Origin: Hydractinia symbiolongicarpus
Taxonomy: Eukaryota > Cnidaria > Hydrozoa > Anthoathecata > Hydractiniidae
Length of the DNA stretch: 64,000 nucleotides
Reading direction: 5' to 3'
Assembly: GCF_029227915.1 (NCBI RefSeq)
Contig: NC_079884.1
Span: 7,690,001-7,754,000 of the forward strand
Part shown: one piece after another, positions 11,205-23,165 of the stretch
How the letters are laid out: every line of letters starts with the position of its first letter
Numbering within the stretch: position 1 is the stretch's first letter
Made by a program: the position numbers and the translations under genes
The notes under the pieces: model-generated
Databases searched by the model: none
The model's input: only the letters and a program-made list of their open reading frames with translations
Told to the model about the DNA's origin: nothing

Positions 11205-11454
11205 TGTGGTGCGCTAATGTCATTGTGTGTGTTAGTCGTGCGTATCGTAGCTGTGCAGTAATTGTTATGTTTTAGTGTCACTTTTGTGTATAAAAAGAGT
11301 TGTATTTCTGTGTAAAACAGTTGCTTAGCGTTGTGAACAGCGAGAACAGTTTACTACGGATTTTGAGGATTTGTACTTTATTATTGGAAAGAAACTGTTG
11401 AATCTTACAAAATTCTGTCTTTTTATGTGAACCGAACAACAACGCGCAGTAACA
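11205..11454 (+). repeat. Right LTR of the BEL element
   Basis: A 250-bp segment from TGTGGTGCGC to CGCAGTAACA, with TG..CA ends. It contains a TATAAAAAG box (about 11290) and an AATTCTGTC..AACA right end. A purine-rich GAGGGGAGCCAGATGAAA at 11129-11147 could be the polypurine tract, in which case the LTR would start near 11142; the left inverted copy supports only 11206 onward. Confidence 0.75.
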
Positions 11455-11578
11455 GCAGTAATAGCACTATCAATTGTTTGTGGCAAGAATAAACTGAGGA
11501 TAATTTGGCGGAATCGGGTGAGGATGCTAGGCTGAAGAGAAGATATTGTCTCAAGCTCACGTGCGTGTTCCCAATAAA

Positions 11579-11664
11579 TTCGCTCTTCTCCACTACATCC
11601 GGAGCTCTTCTCCTAGTAGTGTTCGCTCTTCTCCACTACATCCGGAGCTCTTCTCCTAGTAGTG
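11579..11664. repeat. 43-bp tandem duplication
   Basis: Two head-to-tail copies of a 43-bp unit starting TTCGCTCTTCTCCACTACAT and ending in CTAGTAGTGT; a third, diverged copy follows near 11690-11720 (CACATCCGGAGCTCCTCTCC). Confidence 0.8.
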
Positions 11665-12499
11665 TTTTCTAGCTTAACTAATCTCTCAATCACATCCGGA
11701 GCTCCTCTCCTGTGATTCCATTTCCTCTATCATACCTCACAAGAACCTACTCTTTTATTAACCTCTTGGTGCACCACCTCTGACTGTCAGCGCCGCATCC
11801 CTCTGCTGTTATTTCCCCAGTCATCTGTCCTGCTCGCGTGGTGCACCGTCGTTCATCTCCTCGCACCTGTACTTAATTCACCATACTCTTCCAGGGGTAC
11901 ACGCACATCTCTACAGCCCAGCACCCCCAATTCCCCAAATGAAAATTCATTATCTATGAGGCAATATTTTTGACGAGAACTACGAAGAGATAATTCAACA
12001 TGTCATAACAGGCTTAACAAATAGACAAAAAGAAATTAACAAAAAGAAACTACATGCAAGTGCCTATAAATTAGCCTTTTACAATTCGGGTAATAAAATC
12101 CCCATTTGATAAAACGAACAATGGGCCAGCCTTAGCCCTTTCCTAAATGGAGCTGTTTTGGATGCCTTGATGTTTAATGTAAATAGCAGTTCTGAAAATA
12201 GAAGCCTGACCTTATTTATTAATCACTCTAGGGCAAATGTATAATGGCTAATATGGAAGATTTCTTCATAAAAAACATCAGAAACTTTTTTCATGTGGAT
12301 TACTTTTACATTAACAAAATTAAAAATTTGAAGATAAACTTTTGGGATTTTGTCATTCATTAGTTTTCAAATTTCTCCCTGGAAATTTTTAAGGTTTAAA
12401 ACCCATGTCCCACAGTAACTTTTTCATCCTTATCCTAATGTTAATACATAATCTATGCAACAGCTTTGCAGTAAAATTAAAACACAAGTTTTAACGAAT

Positions 12500-12552
12500 A
12501 GCGGCGATAGAAATGCTTTTTTAGATCGTATTTTAAAGTTTAAAATCGAAAA
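12500..12552. repeat. Single dispersed copy of the 53-bp satellite unit
   Basis: GCGGCGATAGAAATGCTTTT followed by TTAGATCGTATTTTAAAG matches, with a few changes, the 53-bp unit arrayed in the DDX24 intron at 58.8-59.3 kb of this window. Only one unit is present here. Confidence 0.75.
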
Positions 12553-13412
12553 GAGGCAAGCGGCATTTAATAGTTGTGAACAATGCTTCTCGAATGTTTC
12601 TTAGATTAAACGCGCTGGAATTTTTTTAAGTAATTAAATCAACAATACATTCCCGCGCAATGCATTATAAAACTTCGCGAAAGATTTTTATTATTTGCTC
12701 CGATATTTCTTCACGAGCGCATTGTTTTTTAACACGCAAATATAAACTCGCAAAACGCTCAAGGGATTTAATTATAACAAAAGACAAACGACTGCCGTCC
12801 TCCACGCAAAGGTGTGATATTAGCGTGTACGCGGTAGATTACATTCAGACTGTACTGTACTTAATCACTCTATAATGACACTTATTTAAATGCCTAATAT
12901 AAAGGGAATACATAAAATCGGAAGCATAACCGTATTTATATGCCCAACCATTCTAAATTAAGGGCACCGACAATAAAAGCAATTCCAGATTTCCAAATTG
13001 CACAAAAGATATAGCCTGATCGAACAATTTTGGGTAGCATTCAAAATACAGCTATGTGAAATGTTTATAAAATTGATCCTAAAGACTGGAAACATATTGC
13101 AAAAAAAAAAAATTAAAAAAAATCCAACTTAAAGTGAGGTAGGATCGCCTAAGTAAAAATTGCCAATGAGAAGATCATGTGGATCTAAACTAGTAATCGG
13201 TTGAAAGCAACGCATAATTTTTTTATTGGCGTTTAAAAAGGTTCCTTGCGCCCAGGAGTCGAGTTAAAATTCATCTAAACTACTCAGGAGTGTTTCACGA
13301 GGCTCAACTCTCTGGTTTCACGGTAGTTTAACTACATTTTGCCGCTTTTTGCCGATTGTTGCGCGATTCCTTGTTTTCTGCCGTAAAATAGTCGACTTCG
13401 GCAGCAGCCGTA

Positions 13413-13540
13413 GTGTGGACTTTTGACCCTCTTGGAAACAAACAAATAATTTTACGCCAAGAAGAATCGCGCCGAAGTGTGGACTTTTGGACTCTTGTAA
13501 AACAAAGAATATGTGACGTCAAGAAGAATCCCGCCGAAGT
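13413..13540. repeat. 64-bp tandem duplication
   Basis: Two diverged copies (starting 13413 and 13477) of a unit beginning GTGTGGACTTTTG and ending AAGAAGAATCGCGCCGAA. The unit contains short open frames on both strands with no recognised product. Confidence 0.7.
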
Positions 13541-16500
13541 TGTCGAAATTTACAGTAAAGAAAGATTGAAATTAATTTACTCTACCTATTGTTATTGCCT
13601 CCCGGTAGCCGGTCGGTTGGATAGGGTAGGATTCAACATGTCTAAAGGCTAAGAAAGTTTTGTATTGACTTGCAGCAAGTAAATGGAAGGCTTGAATATA
13701 TGATTGCGGAATGAAATTGAGCAATGTTTCTAAAAAGAGGCATGACTGGAAAACATTTATTCTCTGTGTTGCCTGGGATTGCAGAAGAAAGCAGTTTGGC
13801 AAAATAAACAGACTTTTTTGAGTTAACAAAATTATAGCATTAACTTTATAATGACAACGTTTTCAGGTACATCTGTTTACTTTTAATTCCATTGATTCTT
13901 GAGCTTTCTATTGCTGTGCTAGCAAGTTTGAGCATGAAACCGTTTCAAGTTTCACTTTCAACAACTCTAAAAAGGCCTGTCTCAAACTCAAAGTTCTTGT
14001 GTTGTCTTGGGGTACCCACAAGACATTTGATAACAATACAATAAATCGAATAGCTGCATAACAACTTGTATGTTTGCTTTGTAGATTCAAAGCTCCTGGC
14101 AATAAACACTTTTTAAACGATTTCTTAAAATGCCACAAGGCCACAGACGAGAACACTAGTCGTGACTAGTTTTGGGAGAATGACTTCGACAAGACTTGAT
14201 GATGATTGGTTTAAAAGCTCTAATCTTATATCGAGATAATTCCTGGGAACGATGTTAATTATAAAAATTAGGAAAAAAGCATGGTTTTAATTAATGGGTG
14301 AAATGACGAAAGTTTTTCACATTTCACTAAAGAAGTTATGCTGACAGGCATAGAAAATGTTTGTGGTTCTACCAACATAACCAAAATGACTTAGCATACA
14401 TATACAACGCTATCATGATGGACACAAAATGTGTAAATGTAGTTAACGATATCTGTTTTTAAATGATTTGTTTTGTTAAAAATTTCAAGTATATAGTTAA
14501 TGTTTATCGCATAACAGCTAGGTATTTCCAAGTTTGATTCAACATTTTAGAGTCTTAGCCAATAAGGGCTACATATTTTTGACTGAATGTTGTGCTAAAT
14601 CAGTGGTCATTCACTTGTTGTGGTAGGTTGTGTTGTTTTTAATTAGCTATTGCTGCGTAAAAACCAAATTTTATATAGCGGCCTCTACTTGTGCAAAACC
14701 ATGATATAATTTTGCTATTTTTATTTTATTTATCTGTTGTTGTTTATGGTGTACTATGATCTAATAATACAAATAAAGCCTATTTACAATGCAGTTTGTG
14801 TTGTTGTTGTTGCTTATTTCTCTATCTTTCTCCTTTTCCATGTGATTAAATGTTTCAAATAGATTAAATATCAAAATTTTTATTAGTAATAGATACCGTT
14901 TTGCTTGTCTTTTACAGAATATAGTTTCTCCAAATTCATAGCCTGAATATTGCCCCCAAAGCAATTATATTCACCAATAACTTACGAAAACAAGCCTGCA
15001 AATATTATTCTGGATGTGGAAAAAAGAAGTTTTTCTGGCTAGCTAAGTATAGTCTATTATAAGATTAAAAAGGGAAAACACGGGGCCAAATTTTCACGCA
15101 GATACAATTTACTATATACAGGTTAGAGCAGGATCGTATCATGATCGTCTATCGCGGTGAATGAACATAAACAACACTATAAATAACATAACGAGTTATC
15201 ATAATGGCAACCTGGCTACAAGGTTGGCATTACTTGTATAAAAGCCATAATGGCTCTAGGGTGGTTAAAAAGTGACAGTTTCTGGGCTCCTAACATAATA
15301 TAATATATAAAATGAAACAAACCGACCTGGCTACATGCAATATCTGTCCTGAAGAAATATCCGAAGGCCCCTCCTGATACCAGAGGCACACGATCCAAAA
15401 TCTGCTAGAGTCACCGGCCGTCATTGGACGCGCTGCCATTATAGTAATTGAAGCCAAAAGATGGAGTTGACGATATTAGTAGGTTGCAGTGATAGATGAT
15501 GATGATGGAAAACCAAACTCCCCTATGCATTTCTAAAGCATGCCGTGCACTCTTCTATTTCTGTATGTTTATGCTATTCCAAAGCTGTATATCTTCGCGC
15601 GGCTTGTAAAATTTTATGCAAGGAAAAGTGTTATGTGACCAAACCAAACTATTAGCAAAATGTGATGATGGAAACTAGTTGACTTTAGCTGCTCCCATTT
15701 TATAGGTAGGCAAGGCAATCTTAGGGGCCTGGATCTACAACAGTATTGGTTAGTTACCTTGAGGGCCCCTAGTGTTCATGCCTTGTGACCACCCTTTTCA
15801 CTAGTCTACCATTCTAGATTTGGAATAACATTGAGTTTCTAAAGTATATCCTTCAATGATGCTAGTAGCCATCTTTGTTGACACTTGAATACTGAATGCA
15901 ATCAAAGCCAAGCCTCTCAACAAGGTATAAGTACTTACTTCAGGAACCGCAATTAACATGTGGTGAACTGTTGGTCCACCACCATGTAAACCTAACAGAT
16001 TATTGGAAACTTTGATATCTTACCCTGAGGCATATTTATACATAATAAATTGCTAACATACATGTAACAGTAGAAACCTCTGTTCTCCTATAAAGAGCTT
16101 TTGAGACTCCTATAGTGAGATTTTTTAGTTCACAAAGAAACACATTAAAAGAGACCTACGTTTATCAAGATCTATGTTTAGATTCAGGATCTTTTTCAGA
16201 CCATTCGCGTTTTTCTTCTCCCTTTTTATTAACTTATTTTTAGGGGATTACCGTAACATAGCCCATCATCAACCCCGCGCACACGATCCCCGAAATGTAA
16301 AGGAATGTCAAGAACCGTAAAAATTTAATATTTGGATTGAAACATTTAATAACTTATGAAATATTTATAGCCATTTTTTGCTAAGGGCCGGCTTTCTTTT
16401 AGGGCTCATTTTGAGAGCGCGCTACAATGAAATTGATTACCCTTAGTAAATAATTAACGTATAGCGTCAGAAAAATTTTACACAAACAGAAAAACCTTTT

Positions 16501-16700
16501 CAAAATTTGTTATTGTTAACCTGACATATCCAACTTCAAGAAATAACCAGGAAGGAGATCTGGAAATAAAAAAGAAAAGTTGTTTTTTCTAAAAATACTA
16601 AATTAGAGTTTTTAACTCCAAATTTAAGTTTTTAATTTTAATACCTTTTTTAATTGCGATAGCGCGATGTTTTGGTTTCGGCTCAGCCCTACGGCATTCA
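13541..16700. other. Non-coding AT-rich stretch
   Basis: No supported gene. A frame at 13908-14156 (minus) lacks recognisable motifs. Segments at 15180-15440 and 15700-15790 are GC-richer and contain repeated phrases such as ACCTGGCTAC, suggesting old transposon debris that I cannot classify. Confidence 0.45.
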
Positions 16701-16704
16701 AAAG

Positions 16705-16853
16705 TCACATTAATAAAGTTATTTTAAGATAACAAGTGCTATCTTAAGATAACTCTATTAATGTGATTTCGGAATGCGTGTATATTCACATAAATGTCTT
16801 GATTGTAAGATAACTCGAGTTATTTTAAGATAACATAAATGTGATAATTCTAT
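16705..16853. repeat. Nested palindromes, MITE-like
   Basis: A near-perfect hairpin at 16705-16766 has arms of about 30 bases beginning TCACATTAATAAAGTTAT and differing at about four positions. A second, weaker palindrome at 16795-16853 is centred on ATAACTCGAGTTAT and also ends in TCACAT / ATGTGA. Both share the palindromic core TTATCTTAAGATAA. The pair looks like a small inverted-repeat element with repeated internal motifs. Confidence 0.6.
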
Positions 16854-17661
16854 CTTTTCTAATGCGCATATGTGTAAATGAACTTTGCTTAGGGTGCGGA
16901 TACGTAAAGTAGCTCACCAAATAACAGCCTACATGAATTTCCGGCCGTATTGACATTTATTTTGATACGTCATTTGTATTGTCCTTGTGGTGTCGCGTAT
17001 GTGCTCTGCTGTAGAGTTCGCTCTGCGGTGAAGAACAAGATGCATTTTGTTAGTTTTGTGTTGTGATGTATTGTCCCGTGTTAATTATGTAAAGAGAATA
17101 ATTGTAATTTTGGTACTATTTTTAGTTAAATTTTCTGCACATCTTGCACATCTTTTTTTCTGCGCATTCAGTCTTCACCATGTCGAACATACATTTTTGT
17201 AATAAATTCGCTGTTGAGTGAAATTTTTCTTTCATACATCACAGGAGTTGTACTGTATCTCAGCATCTGTTTTAGTTGTTTTCTCCCACATGTAGTTGGC
17301 TTGGCTTACGCCACTATATATCTAGTAAGTGTTTATTTCTTATTATATTTTATGTCATCTTACATGTGTAATTTGTTGCTTAAATTTCGTCTTGTAATTT
17401 TGTCGTTTAGCGAGTAAAAATAGTTAACTCAGTTGAAATCGTGTAAGCACCTACACTAGTCGATAAGGCCCGCAGAAAAATCTACTTAGTAAATACACAC
17501 AAAAAAATTTTCCCCGTGTTTCCCCGTCGCCTTTATTGAGTAGAGCTTAAAACGCTGCTGAAAATAAATGTATACAGTATTCTCTTCAATTAGCGGACAC
17601 TTTGTCCATGCACTGTCCGTTTTCTGGTCAAATTAGAGATAAGCATTTAATTTTAAAATAT

Positions 17662-18060
17662 CTATTTTAAACACTTTAAAACTTTACAGGAAATGTCTGC
17701 TTTTACAGTCTCAATCTTCTTCGCAAACCAGTCAATCAATTTTTCTTGTCCATAAAACTTATACACAACTGGTATTTCCAGACCATATCCACCTCCACGA
17801 TTAACTTTCTTTCCACAAACCTAAGCTGTAATCGAAGTGTTCGAGACTTTCAAGAACATGAAAAATATTTTTGATATGTTTTGTGGCATGTGTACAACAA
17901 TGCTTTCGTTTTGTAAAGAATCAGTTCTTATTATTGCTATTGCATTTCCGTCCACTTCGTTAGATGGCTCATGCCTGAATTGTAACAGCTCCCTGTAATA
18001 GTACTCATTCCAATCCTTTTCGATGAGTATGGGTATGTTGACCTCAATGTCTATGTTAAG
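17662..18060 (-). pseudogene. HIRAN-like domain gene remnant
   Basis: About 130 codons read in one minus-strand frame, interrupted by a single TAG at 17821-17823. Visible motifs match the HIRAN-like proteins common in cnidarian genomes: FRHEPSNEVDGNAIAII, then a VVHMPQNISK step, then GGGYGLEIPVVYKFYG. HIRAN domains bind DNA 3' ends in helicase-like proteins, but the function of the short stand-alone cnidarian versions is not known to me. There is no in-frame Met upstream, so the 5' part is missing or lies in an undetected exon. The TAG falls where an acidic residue is usual, consistent with a one-base change. Confidence 0.5.
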
Positions 18061-18063
18061 GTT

Positions 18064-19520
18064 TGAGCGTTAAATGCAGTTAAACCCTGCCATTCATCTC
18101 ATTGAGTGATTAGTGCAGATATACGTTATACTAAAACTCTGTTGAGTTGTTATAGAAAGAAGTTTTCTGCTAGTGCGATTCAAATAAAATTGAGTTATTT
18201 ATAAGACATTGAATGCCAGTTGGATCACTTAAACCGTCACACATCATGGCGGAGTGCTTTATTGAGATGTACTGTACCCCCTACCTGAATATATATTTTA
18301 AAGTCTCACAAGTAGCGGTAAAAAAAGCACGAAATAACTACACCATATTAAAACCTTTTCCAGCAGGATTAGCCACCAAACATTTTCTGTTTTGCAAAAC
18401 GTTGTCACGATGGCTCAAGACACATAAAAACTAGTCCGTTAACTATAAACCCAACATACATTTTAAAAATCAGGGAACATTTTTTTGTTTTTTTTAAGAA
18501 AAAATACAGAATTTATGTCAATATTTCTTTGTGTATCAAAGCTACATTGGCCAAACATGCGTTTCCTACTGATCACAGTGTTTGTATTCCGTGAATTATG
18601 TTTAGCATGGGTAAAATTCATGGTATTGTTGTTTAAAAAAATTGTCAAATTAAGTCCCTTTTGAGATATTTGAACTAAGTCTGTCTACAAAAAACAGTTA
18701 TTCACATTAATTAATCAGCTCAAAAAATATTTGCAAACTAATTACAGACGATGTGGCATCCACAAAAAAAATAGTCCACATGGAATTTAATTCATGTGAA
18801 ACATAATTCAGTGGTTCTATATTGTTATCCATTAACATCTTAGCTTTAACTGATTAACTGTACAGAGTCAAGCATAGTATTCCAATATTCCCGCATATAC
18901 TTAATGAAAATCATACTATATATCACAAAACCTTGTTAAAATTTAATTGAAATGGAGTTCTCTAATAGTCTGGATGTAATACAATTTTCTCAATGAATGT
19001 GTAGTCTACGAAGTCTGTTATTTCTATTTGTCTTTTTGTGACCATGTCAACAGAATTGAAAACATTGTTTGGATTTTTATAAAGCAATAAGGAAAAAAGA
19101 ATCAACAAGCATTGCAGTTAGTGAGTGACATACATCGCTACTTTTTGGCCACAATGGACCAGTGTCAGTGTTGCAAGTGTTTGATTGTGCGTCAAAACCA
19201 ATACATATGTGTTCAGGCTGAAAATATAATCAACAAGTCACCAAGCCCAAAAAATACCGTCAATTAAGAAACTTTATGAAATTCCTGAAACTTGTACTTG
19301 AAAAGAGCAATTGGCTTTTAAAAATTGATTCTGGACCTATTTGTATTCAAGAAAACGGCACACAGTTATAACCTATGGTATAAAGCCAATAGCACTAGTG
19401 GAACAAATACTCCACATATATCTTTTTCTTTTTGATTCAGCCTAAAAAACAGCAAAAATGCAATGTGTACCAACTAGGATTTTTCTATATAAAAATTTTT
19501 TTTCAATTAAGAACAACGAG
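18064..19520. other. Non-coding stretch
   Basis: AT-rich sequence with only short chance frames; nothing recognised. Confidence 0.5.
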
Positions 19521-19713
19521 TTTCCATTCATTACTATCTGCATGCATAAATAGATGGGTTTTTTTATTTATATATTTCCAGCATTAAAAAATAATTATTT
19601 GAGGAAACTTCTTAAATGTTTCCATTCATTACTATTTGCATATATATAAATGTTTTTATATTTCTTATTTTTGCAACGTTAAAAATAATTATTTGAGGAA
19701 ATTTCTTAAATGT
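19521..19713. repeat. About 97-bp tandem duplication
   Basis: Two head-to-tail copies of a unit starting TTTCCATTCATTACTAT and ending AATTATTTGAGGAAACTTCT. A reverse-complement match to its end (TTTCCTCAAATAATTATTTT) recurs at about 24400-24421, so the unit belongs to a dispersed repeat. Confidence 0.7.
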
Positions 19714-20184
19714 TTGTTAAACTTTCACACAACTGTTTAAAAAGTTATGCAGACTTTTACTTTGGACTAAAACGTTCTTTTACTTTATATTTTTATTGTA
19801 CATGAAGCAGAGACCAGTGTCCTTCTAGGGTTATTAAGAAATATTTACGTTATATTTAGGTTGAATCTTGGCATTCATTTTTTTGCTTCGCTAAATTGTA
19901 TTTTTAGTAATATAGAACAGACAGCCAATTACTGATATGAAAAATCGTAAGAATAATATCAAACGAAGATCCATACAATGTGAATGTAAGTCCTTGCTTT
20001 TTTATTGCTTTAGACTCCTCAAATAGAAATATGTGAACACATCTTTTTAGAGTACTATTAGACCTCTATGTATTGTCTGCAAATTCCGGAGAATTGCTTC
20101 AATATTTTATTGTTTTGTGTTTTGTTTTTTAGTGAAGAAACTGATTACATTACAACGAACGAGTGAATGATCAGTGAAAAACAA

Positions 20185-20600
20185 TCTAAGAAATGTATGG
20201 ATGCTGAGTCGTTTACAACACATGTAAAAAAGTGAGCCAAATATAATTTTTTTAAAAAAATCTGCCGAATTTATGGATACTGTGTCGTTGATAGCAAGCA
20301 CAAACTGTGTATTTGCTTTCCCCTCTTTCCCCTTTAGCGAATGTGTGCATGAGAGTTCTGTAACCATGGAACCAATATACGTCTTATGTGCCTTTAACAG
20401 AACACTGTGTGGTGAAAATCAATATAAGAATTGCGTCAATGCTGTGGCGGTTTCACGCGCTGTTAGTAAAAGTATGGATGCTGTTTCTAACAAAACATTA
20501 TAATCAATGCAAAATGTTATTTTTACATTTGTTAATGCTCGGGAACTGCAATCTTTCTAAAAAGAGTATGAATGTCATGTCAAGCAAAAAAGGTGTACTA
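20185..20600. repeat. Degenerate repeats built on GTATGGATGCTG
   Basis: Four loose copies of a GTATGGATGCTG-like core (near 20193, 20271, 20471 and 20562), spaced 78-200 bp and each followed by a similar short tail. The reverse complement of the core (CATCCATAC) is the key word of the larger arrays at 23.4 and 28.7 kb. An unrelated 25-base repeat beginning TTGTTTTTTAGTGAAGAAAC is shared between about 20124 and 21223. Confidence 0.4.
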
Positions 20601-20669
20601 AGCTATGTTGTGGAAATCATTGCAGCAAATATAAGGTCGTGTTCCCATAAGTTCTTAAAAAGATGATGG

Positions 20670-20745
20670 ATTTAGTGCAGCTCTGTCGGTAGAGCGTTTG
20701 AATCATCTCCTCTACTTGAGATTAAAAGTTCAATGTCCCCCCATT
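20670..20745 (+). repeat. tRNA-like SINE head
   Basis: TGCAGCTCTGTCGGTAGAGC (20676-20695) fits a pol III A box and AGTTCAATGTCCC (20727-20739) a B box, at the spacing seen in tRNA genes. The arms do not fold into a proper tRNA, so a tRNA-derived SINE or dead tRNA is more likely than a functional gene. Its tail boundary is not clear. Confidence 0.45.
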
Positions 20746-21580
20746 GTCTAGTTAGTTTGTCATTTCATAAAGATTTTTGTAGCAATGGGAGCTAAACACT
20801 GGAAACCTGGTCCATCCTGAAATCCATTGAGCACAGACCACATTAAATATAAATCACCATCAGTGGTTTGAGGAAGAATTGTAAGAGAATTTACATACTG
20901 GATGGTTCTTTTGTTATGAAAGTTTTTTTGCAGTAACTTTAATGACTAGGGTGTCTTTTTATGCCACTACCTGTACACATGTCAGAGCTTAAAAGTACTG
21001 CCAAACTCTTTTTCCATGTATTGGAATAAAATGTAAGTGTTGATCATGTTGTTGTTATTTGTTTCTTTACAATACATATTATGACTGCTATGTGACATAT
21101 ATATCTCTGTTTGTTTTTACTTTTCCTAAAATTCATAGTTTCCAAATTAATTGTATTCATTTCCAAAGTTTTTTCGTGTAACATTTCTGTGATCTAATAG
21201 CAAGATTCTTACAGATTAATTGTTTTTTAGTGAAGAAACTGATTATTGAAATCCACTAGCTGTTACTGTTTTGCCAATTTATATAACAAAAAATTGCGGC
21301 AAGCTCAACTGACATCCAGTATAACTTCACAATAAAAATAAATACGAGAAGTTTGATTGATGATGACATTTTTTTATTTTATTTTAACGGATATTTCGTC
21401 TTGTTACTACAAGACAATTATCAACGTAAATTGTTACAATTATCTCAAAAGTTTTTTAAATTTAATTTTCAACAACTACGCAATACACAGAGGACGTATA
21501 AAACAATACTTAACGAAACATATAACACATAACGGCATACCCAAAGGTATATAAACTATATACCGTTGGTGAGGGTAACG
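20746..21580. other. Non-coding stretch
   Basis: AT-rich, no supported gene or further repeat. Confidence 0.5.
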
Positions 21581-21589
21581 TCCACAGCG

Positions 21590-23165
21590 CGGTGCACAAA
21601 TGCACTCCTCCCCTTGTTGACTATAAATAATATTTATCTTAAAACAATTTTAATGGAACAGATAATCCCTGTACATTAAGCGTGGGACTGTTATCACAAA
21701 TATACATGGCCTCAGCTATTTTTTTCTTTTTAAAAGTGGTGAACATTATCTATCAAAATACTGAAGTTCTTTTGTTCACCAAGTTGGTAATTCTCAATGA
21801 CTGAATGTTTTAGGATGTGAGAGTTCTTATCGCGTTTTTGGTGGTCTATCTTTCATTAAGCCTCCTGGCTGTTTCACCAATGTATGTAGCATCGCACTAT
21901 TCCACCGGACAAGTATATTTGTACACAACACCATGTTGTGTTCATCCTTGGTTCTATTTAACAGAAAATAGCAAACATAACATTTGACATTGATCAGCAA
22001 TGCGTGGCTTGACATTGGCTGATAGAAACTGTTTAAAAGTGTTAGACGCATTACTAAGCAGTTACCATTATTTTCTAATTCGCTTTTCTTAAACGAAATT
22101 AACCTTATTTATTTTCCCGTAGCCAGACTTGACAGAATAAAAACCATGAAAGGTGTTATTGGAGATTCATTGGTGTCTTCATCAGAAACAGTGTCGGCAT
22201 TTTGAATGTTGAAATTTCGCTGTGTGTTATTAATTACATTAGATACAACTGCTTCGGGATAAGTTTTTTATAAACACATTTTTTAAGTGATTTAGTTCGT
22301 ATTTCAGATCTTGTGATTAAGAGCATATATTAAACGCTCTCAGCACCAACGATTTAACCGTTTCAACTTTCCATGGGCGTGATGCAGATGAATTCTAGTG
22401 CTTTTATATGTCAGTGTTCGTGTCTTTTCGATAAATGGATGTGTTTTTACATCAAGAAAGGCTATGTAGTTATCGTTTTTAACTTCATATGTTCACTGGA
22501 TATTCGAATGGTAACTATTAAGTGTGATCAGCACATTGTTTATCTGGTTTTCATTAACAGTGTCATCTACATATTTCTTCCAAAATTTTACTGAATTTTC
22601 TAATTTTGGGACTATTTCATTCTCCAACTCAACCATGAAGATATGCTAGGACTGGTCCTAGAGGCGAGCCCATTGCTACACCATCTACCTGAATATAAGT
22701 TGGTTGTTAAAACTGAAATGTACATGTTTTGTACATGAGATTAATAGATGTTTCATTTCCTCTCGCTTAATTTTTGTTTCTATAACTTTTTCAGCATATA
22801 TCTTTTGCAATATTATGTCTATCTTTTGTTCCAACGGAACGTTGGTGAATAAACTAGTGACGTCAAAAGGTACTAGTTTGTAATTATGAGGTATCTTTTC
22901 TCCTTTCAATGATAATATAAAATCTAAAGAGCTTTCAGTAGTATATGTTGACTTTGTCAGCGGTGTTAAAGATTTCGCGAGGTAGTTTGATGTGTTGTAA
23001 GTAGCAGATCCGATATTCGATATGATGGGTCGTGATGGTATATCGTCAGCTACTGTAGAATTAGGTGGTATCTTGTAAACCTTGGCGGTACCATAAAACT
23101 GAGCAGGGCTGGAACATTGTGGATACAACTTTTTGTATTCGTTTTCTGTGCTCTCTGAACTTGAT
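21590..23165 (-). pseudogene. Decayed Penelope-like retroelement
   Basis: Minus-strand remnant of a Penelope-like element. The longest intact part (22685-23128, open to about 23162) carries the N-terminal half of the reverse transcriptase: QFYGTAKVYK, RPIISNIGSATYN and LVPFDVTSLFTNVPLEQK, the signatures of this class. Just downstream the catalytic region continues with VDGVAMGSPLGPVLA, then breaks up into stops and frameshifts. Farther on, at about 21862-21935, VVYKYTCPV and ATYIGETARRLNER match the GIY-YIG endonuclease typical of Penelope elements. The order RT then GIY-YIG is correct. Terminal repeats were not identified. Clearly inactive. Confidence 0.85.

Larger units (their letters stand above)
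3379..11454 (+). mobile_element. BEL/Pao LTR retrotransposon, terminal arms inverted
   Basis: An 8.08-kb element flanked by the direct 5-bp repeat GCAGT (3374-3378 and 11455-11459), the size expected for a BEL/Pao target duplication. It contains one uninterrupted gag-pol frame. The right end is an LTR in normal orientation (to 11454). The left end is not a direct LTR copy but its reverse complement (3379-3668), so both outer ends read TGTTACTGCG inward. Apart from a 41-bp insertion in the left arm the two 249-bp arms appear identical by eye, which indicates a recent insertion. I could not place a primer-binding site beside the left arm. BEL/Pao elements normally carry two direct LTRs, so this arrangement is aberrant. 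Confidence 0.9.
11460..13410. other. Non-coding flank with GC-richer block
   Basis: No gene recognised. Positions 11500-11950 are pyrimidine-rich and clearly GC-richer than the surroundings, with two copies of GGTGCACC (11768 and 11840). They may be the end of another old LTR element. The remainder is AT-rich and featureless apart from the satellite-like monomer at 12500-12552. Confidence 0.45.
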
